Of a stretch of 64,000 nt of DNA, positions 60,801-64,000 are shown in pieces. The notes beneath the pieces were generated by a model that saw nothing but the letters and a program-made list of their open reading frames with translations, had not been told where the DNA came from and ran no database searches. The stretch is from the NCBI GenBank assembly GCA_030533445.1, contig CM060065.1, positions 52,493,964 through 52,557,963 of the forward strand, in the 5' to 3' direction. Position 1 is the stretch's first letter, and every line of letters starts with the position of its first letter. A program made the translations under genes and the position numbers. Source of the stretch: Cyprinodon diabolis. Its lineage: Eukaryota > Chordata > Actinopteri > Cyprinodontiformes > Cyprinodontidae.

Positions 60801-63800
60801 CTCTTTTCGTCTCTTCTCTTATATTCTATTCTTTTCTATTCTATTCTCTTCTCTTCTATTCGTTTCTATTCATTTCTCTTCTATTCTATTCTATTCTCTT
60901 CTCTTCTACTCTTTTTGTCTCTTCTCTTCTATTATCTTCTATTCTTTTCTATTCTCTTCTATTCTCTTCTATTCTATTCTATTCTCTTCTCTTCTATTCG
61001 TTTCTATTCATTTCTCTTCTATTCTATTCTATTCTATTCTCTTCTCTTCTACTCTTTTCGTCTCTTCTCTTCTATTCTATTCTTTTCTATTCTATTCTCT
61101 TCTATTCGTTTCTATTCATTTCTCTTCTATTCTATTCTATTCTCTTCTCTTCTACTCTTTTCGTCTCTTCTCTTCTATTCTCTTCTATTCTTTTCTATTC
61201 TCTTCTATTCTATTCTATTCTCTTCTCTTCTATTCGTTTCTATTCATTTCTCTTCTATTCTATTCTATTCTCTTCTCTTCTACTCTTTTTGTCTCTTCTC
61301 TTCTATTCTATTCTTTTCTATTCTATTCTCTTCTCTTCTATTCGTTTCTATTCATTTCTCTTCTATTCTATTCTATTCTCTTCTCTTCTACTCTTTTCGT
61401 CTCTTCTCTTCTATTCTCTTCTATTCTTTTCTATTCTCTTCTATTCTATTCTCTTCTATTCTATTCTATTCTCTTCTCTTCTATTCGTTTCTATTCATTT
61501 CTCTTCTATTCTATTCTATTCTCTTCTCTTCTACTCTTTTCGTCTCTTCTCTTCTATTCTCTTCTATTCTTTTCTATTCTCTTCTATTCTCTTCTATTCT
61601 ATTCTATTCTATTCTCTTCTCTTCTATTCGTTTCTATTCATTTCTCTTCTATTCTATTCTATTCTCTTCTCTTCTACTCTTTTTGTCTCTTCTCTTCTAT
61701 TCTATTCTTTTCTATTCTATTCTCTTCTCTTCTATTCGTTTCTATTAATTTCTCTTCTATTCTATTCTATTCTCTTCTCTTCTACTCTTTTCGTCTCTTC
61801 TCTTCTATTCTCTTCTATTCTTTTCTATTCTCTTCTATTCTATTCTCTTCTATTCTATTCTATTCTCTTCTCTTCTATTCGTTTCTATTCATTTCTCTTC
61901 TATTCTATTCTATTCTCTTCTCTTCTACTCTTTTCGTCTCTTCTCTTCTATTCTCTTCTATTCTTTTCTATTCTCTTCTATTCTATTCTATTCTCTTCTA
62001 TTCGTTTCTATTCATTTCTCTTCTATACTATTCTATTCTCTTCTCTTCTACTCTTTTCGTCTCTTCTCTTGTATTCTATTCTTTTCTATTCTATTCTCTT
62101 CTCTTCTATTCGTTTCTATTCATTTCTCTTCTATTCTATTCTATTCTCTTCTCTTCTACTCTTTTCGTCTCTTCTCTTCTATTCTCTTCTATTCTTTTCT
62201 ATTCTCTTCTATTCTATTCTCTTCTATTCTATTCTATTCTCTTCTCTTCTATTCGTTTCTATTCATTTCTCTTCTATTCTATTCTATTCTCTTCTCTTCT
62301 ACTCTTTTCGTCTCTTCTCTTCTATTCTTTTCTATTCTATTCTCTCCAGTGGAGGATTGTACACGGGGCCGTGGCCACAAACAGACACGAGGCACGTATT
62401 GATCACAGGGCAGGGAGTCAGTGCGTATTCTGTCAGGCGGAGGAGACACTAGAACACCTGTGGATAGGATGTGCCAGAATAGGTCCTCTGTTTTCCTTTT
62501 TAAAGCAGTGGGTGGGAGCATTAGGAATTAGTTTGAACAGTGAATTGTTTATTTTTGGGCCCAGATACTCGGCAGCACAAAAGGAAAAAATTTGTTTGGT
62601 TAATTTTTTGTTGGGACAGGCTAAAATGAGCATTTGGTTGAGCAGGAGGAATAAAATGAAGGGGGCAGGTTCTGCAGAAGCTGAGTTGATGTTTAGAGGT
62701 TTGGTGGCTGCATGTCTCAGGACTGAATTTGCTTATTATAAGATGGTGTCAGACCTGAATGAGTTTATTTCTATTTGGGGAGTTGGGGATGTTTTGTGTC
62801 GAATAGATGACGATGTGCTTATTCTAAGTTTTTGAGGGGATGGGCTCTTATTTATTCATTTATTTATTTATGTGTTTATTTATTTATTTATTTTTCTTTT
62901 GTTTTTCTTTTTTTGGGCTTTGAGGCTGTTGTGTATGATTGTATCTATCTATTTTAATTATGTATGTTTATTGTAACTGAAAAAATGGACCAATAAAGTC
63001 AGTCCATGGTATTCTATTCTCTTCTCTTCTATTCTTTTCTATTCATCTCTCTTCTCTTCTATTCTCTTCTATTCTATTCTATTCTTTTCTATTCTTTTCT
63101 ATTCTCTTCTATTCTCTTCTCTTCTATTCTTTTCTATTCTCTTCTATTCTATTCTCTTCTATTCTTTTCTATTCTCTTCTATTCTCTTCTCTTCTATTCT
63201 CTTCTCTTCTATTCTATTATCTTCTATTCTATTCTCTTCTCTTCTATTCTTTTCTATTCTCTTCTCTTCTATTCTATTCTATTCACTTCTCTTCTATTCT
63301 TTTCTATTCTCTTCTCTTCTATTCTATTCTCTTCTATTCTCTTCTCTTTTCGTCTCTTCTATTCTCTTCTATTGTATTCTATTCTCTTCTCATCTCTTCT
63401 CTTCTCATCTCTTCTCATCTCTTCTCTTCTTTTCTCTTCTATTCTCTTCTATTCTCTTCTCTTTTATTCTCTTCTCTTCTATTTTCTTCTCTTCTCTTCT
63501 ATCCCATGATAGAACAAAATAAAAATACTAATTAGATGCATTGAATTTGAGTTCTAATGGAAAACCATTGTGAGTCCAGCAGCCTTCAGTTTATTCTGTC
63601 TTCCTGGTCCAGATTTTAACAGAGACAGCTTCATCTGTAAGGAGGACCTGCAGAAGACCCTGAACAAGCTGACCAAAGGGGAGCTGACGCCGGAGGAGGT
63701 CGCTCTGGTGTGTGACAAAGCCATCGAGGAGGCCGACCTGGACGCGGACAGCAAGCTCTCCTTCGCTGACTTTGAGAACATGATCTCCAAAGCTCCTGAT

Positions 63801-63808
63801 TTTCTGAG
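51833..63808 (+). CDS. cib2: CIB2, calcium and integrin-binding family member 2 (last exon outside)
   Basis: Exons: 51833-51883, 52074-52108, 56161-56272, 56383-56530, 63613-63808, giving 180 codons plus two bases (human CIB2 is 187). The family's final short exon (TFHIRI-type end) is expected to the right. The start [17 protein letters not shown] carries a Gly2 myristoylation context. Blocks seen are [24 protein letters not shown] and [15 protein letters not shown]-hand 3 spans residues 116-127 ([12 protein letters not shown]) and EF-hand 4 residues 157-168 ([12 protein letters not shown]), each with calcium-ligand acidic positions. CIB2 binds integrin alpha tails and TMC1/2 in hair cells. 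CIB3 is the main alternative, but [15 protein letters not shown] and the idh3a neighbour favour CIB2. Intron 2 (4.1 kb) and intron 4 (7.1 kb) are loaded with hAT-like elements and microsatellites. Confidence 0.93.
52109..53080 (+). other. cib2 intron 2, left part
   Basis: No gene is recognised. It includes the inverted repeat at about 52938-53004. The rest is unassigned AT-rich intron. Confidence 0.4.
52938..53004. repeat. Short palindrome with ATCCACTGGACTTGG arms
   Basis: The left arm ATCCACTGGACTTGGTTTCC, followed by AATATTTGAAGA, pairs with TCTTCAAATCTTGG then AAACCAAGTCCAGTGGAT. Arms are near-perfect and about 31 bp with a loop of a few bases. A half copy is at 49235-49264. Confidence 0.85.
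53089..53791. mobile_element. hAT-like MITE, uninterrupted copy
   Basis: The ends TAGGGATGCACGATAT and ATATCGTGCATCCCTA are perfect inverted repeats, with GTCCCTAC duplicated at 53081-53088 and 53792-53799. It is 703 bp with no coding region and is the sister of the element at 23122. Confidence 0.92.
53959..55814. mobile_element. hAT-like element (outer), interrupted
   Basis: The left end CATGGGTGTAGGTTTG and the complement of the right end CAAGGGCGTAGGTTTG are inverted repeats. GCGTGTAT is duplicated at 53951-53958 and 55815-55822. Subterminal GTCCCTACCAA words lie on both sides. No transposase was found. Another element is inserted at 54604-55723. Confidence 0.9.
54604..55723. mobile_element. 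hAT-like element (inner, nested)
   Basis: The ends TAGGGGTGTAAAT and ATTTACACCCCTA are perfect inverted repeats, with ATACATAA duplicated at 54596-54603 and 55724-55731. Subterminal CGATTCGAT/ATCGATGCAT words occur. The interior at 55215-55430 shares sequence with the cog8 intron foldback. No transposase is present. Confidence 0.93.
56832..58757. mobile_element. hAT-like element with GTAACTAGTTAC termini, carrying a CATC array
   Basis: ATCGCCAT is duplicated at 56824-56831 and 58758-58765. The left end TAGTGTTGGGCACGTTAC and the complement of the right end CAGTGATGGGACTAACGGCG are imperfect inverted repeats, followed by multiple AAGTAACTAGTTAC words. It lies in cib2 intron 4. Confidence 0.85.
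57360..58208. repeat. CATC tetranucleotide microsatellite with TTCATC/TTAATC/CTCCAT variants
   Basis: About 850 bp of CCAT repeats interrupted at intervals by TT, TAA or CTC, in blocks that themselves repeat. Minus frames read MDGWMDGW and are artefacts. Confidence 0.97.
58766..59459 (+). other. cib2 intron 4 between the hAT element and the microsatellite
   Basis: Unassigned intronic sequence. Near 58800-58920 there is a run of AGAAAGGAAAAACAG-type purines. No gene. Confidence 0.35.
59460..62345 (+). repeat. Long TTCTC/TATTC pyrimidine microsatellite with higher-order blocks
   Basis: About 2.9 kb of the pentamers CTTCT and TATTC. Longer blocks of roughly 100-250 bp recur, marked by ATTCGTTTCTATTCATTTCT and CTACTCTTTTCGTCTCTTC. 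The plus frame of up to 790 codons is serine, phenylalanine, leucine, isoleucine and tyrosine only, and is not a gene. Confidence 0.98.
62346..63005 (+). mobile_element. Tx1/L1-type LINE 3' end inside the microsatellite
   Basis: Begins [19 protein letters not shown], then [18 protein letters not shown], a C-x2-C-x7-H-x4-C knuckle typical of the C-terminus of Tx1/L1-type LINE ORF2. The stop is at 62833-62835 and an AATAAA at 62992. No poly(A) run separates the 3' end from the following pentamers. Both sides are the same microsatellite type. Confidence 0.8.
63010..63503 (+). repeat. TTCTC/TATTC microsatellite, right-hand block
   Basis: Continues the 59460-62345 array after the LINE fragment. 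Here the CGTTTCTATTCATTT marker is largely absent, so the block structure differs from the left side. Confidence 0.97.
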
Positions 63809-64000
63809 GTGACGTCCCTTTTTTATCATTTAGACATGCATGTAGGAGGAGACCTTCAGGTGGTGAGGAGCATCTGGACTGCATAAGACAAAGATGTTGC
63901 TGATTGGGTGGATTTAGATCTTTCAGCTGAAAGTTCTCTCCACTGCATAACATGCCAACCACTGGAGGAGGAGAACAGCTACTTTAATAGGAATCAACCA
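63809..64000 (+). other. Start of cib2 intron 5
   Basis: The donor AG/GTGACG at 63809 follows the KAPDFL codons. No further exon is seen before the window ends. Confidence 0.6.

Noticed and set aside
59376..62452. 790- and 387-codon plus-strand ORFs rich in Ser, Phe, Leu, Ile and Tyr
   Set aside because: They are translations of the TTCTC/TATTC microsatellite; composition is restricted to the pentamers and there is no domain or start context.
51833..63808. Calling the right-hand gene CIB3
   Set aside because: The start resembles both, but [23 protein letters not shown] and the idh3a neighbourhood fit CIB2 better.

Overview
The window is vertebrate genomic DNA, almost certainly from a spiny-rayed teleost fish. 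It holds five multi-exon housekeeping-type genes with GT-AG introns, separated and interrupted by fish-typical L2/CR1-group LINEs, L1/Tx1 LINE remnants, hAT, pogo and Penelope-type elements, and many tandem arrays. There are no operons or bacterial features, and no CRISPR or phage content. I recognised genes by comparing exon translations with the known vertebrate families from memory. I placed exon borders by hand from GT/AG sites and reading-frame continuity.

Layout: (1) 56-9572, minus: wdr59, 5' part only (12 exons; the rest lies left of the window). (2) 10075-16389, plus: nob1, complete and head-to-head with wdr59 across about 500 bp. (3) 19624-30264, minus: cog8, complete and convergent with nob1. 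(4) 32395-48231, minus: idh3a, complete, 11 exons, exactly 366 codons plus stop. (5) 51833-63808, plus: cib2, all but the last short exon, which lies right of the window. The idh3a/cib2 neighbourhood matches human 15q25, while wdr59, nob1 and cog8 have their human counterparts on 16q.

Roles: the genes are not a pathway. WDR59 is a GATOR2 subunit (amino-acid signalling to mTORC1). NOB1 is the PIN endonuclease that finishes 18S rRNA. COG8 is a Golgi tethering-complex subunit. IDH3A is the catalytic subunit of mitochondrial NAD-isocitrate dehydrogenase. CIB2 is a calcium-binding partner of integrins and of the hair-cell mechanotransduction channel.

Most striking: in nob1 the exon 2/intron 2 boundary has become a 33-bp minisatellite. 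Fifteen copies of the 5' splice site lie in the same phase in an uninterrupted reading frame, so each donor choice would add 11 residues without a frameshift. The same gene carries a tandemly duplicated in-phase exon (exons 5 and 6) and two more minisatellites. Elsewhere, three separate terminal-inverted-repeat elements with intact target-site duplications each carry a tandem array. Two pairs of hAT-like elements are nested, with readable 8-bp target duplications. A Tx1/L1-type LINE end sits inside a long pyrimidine microsatellite.
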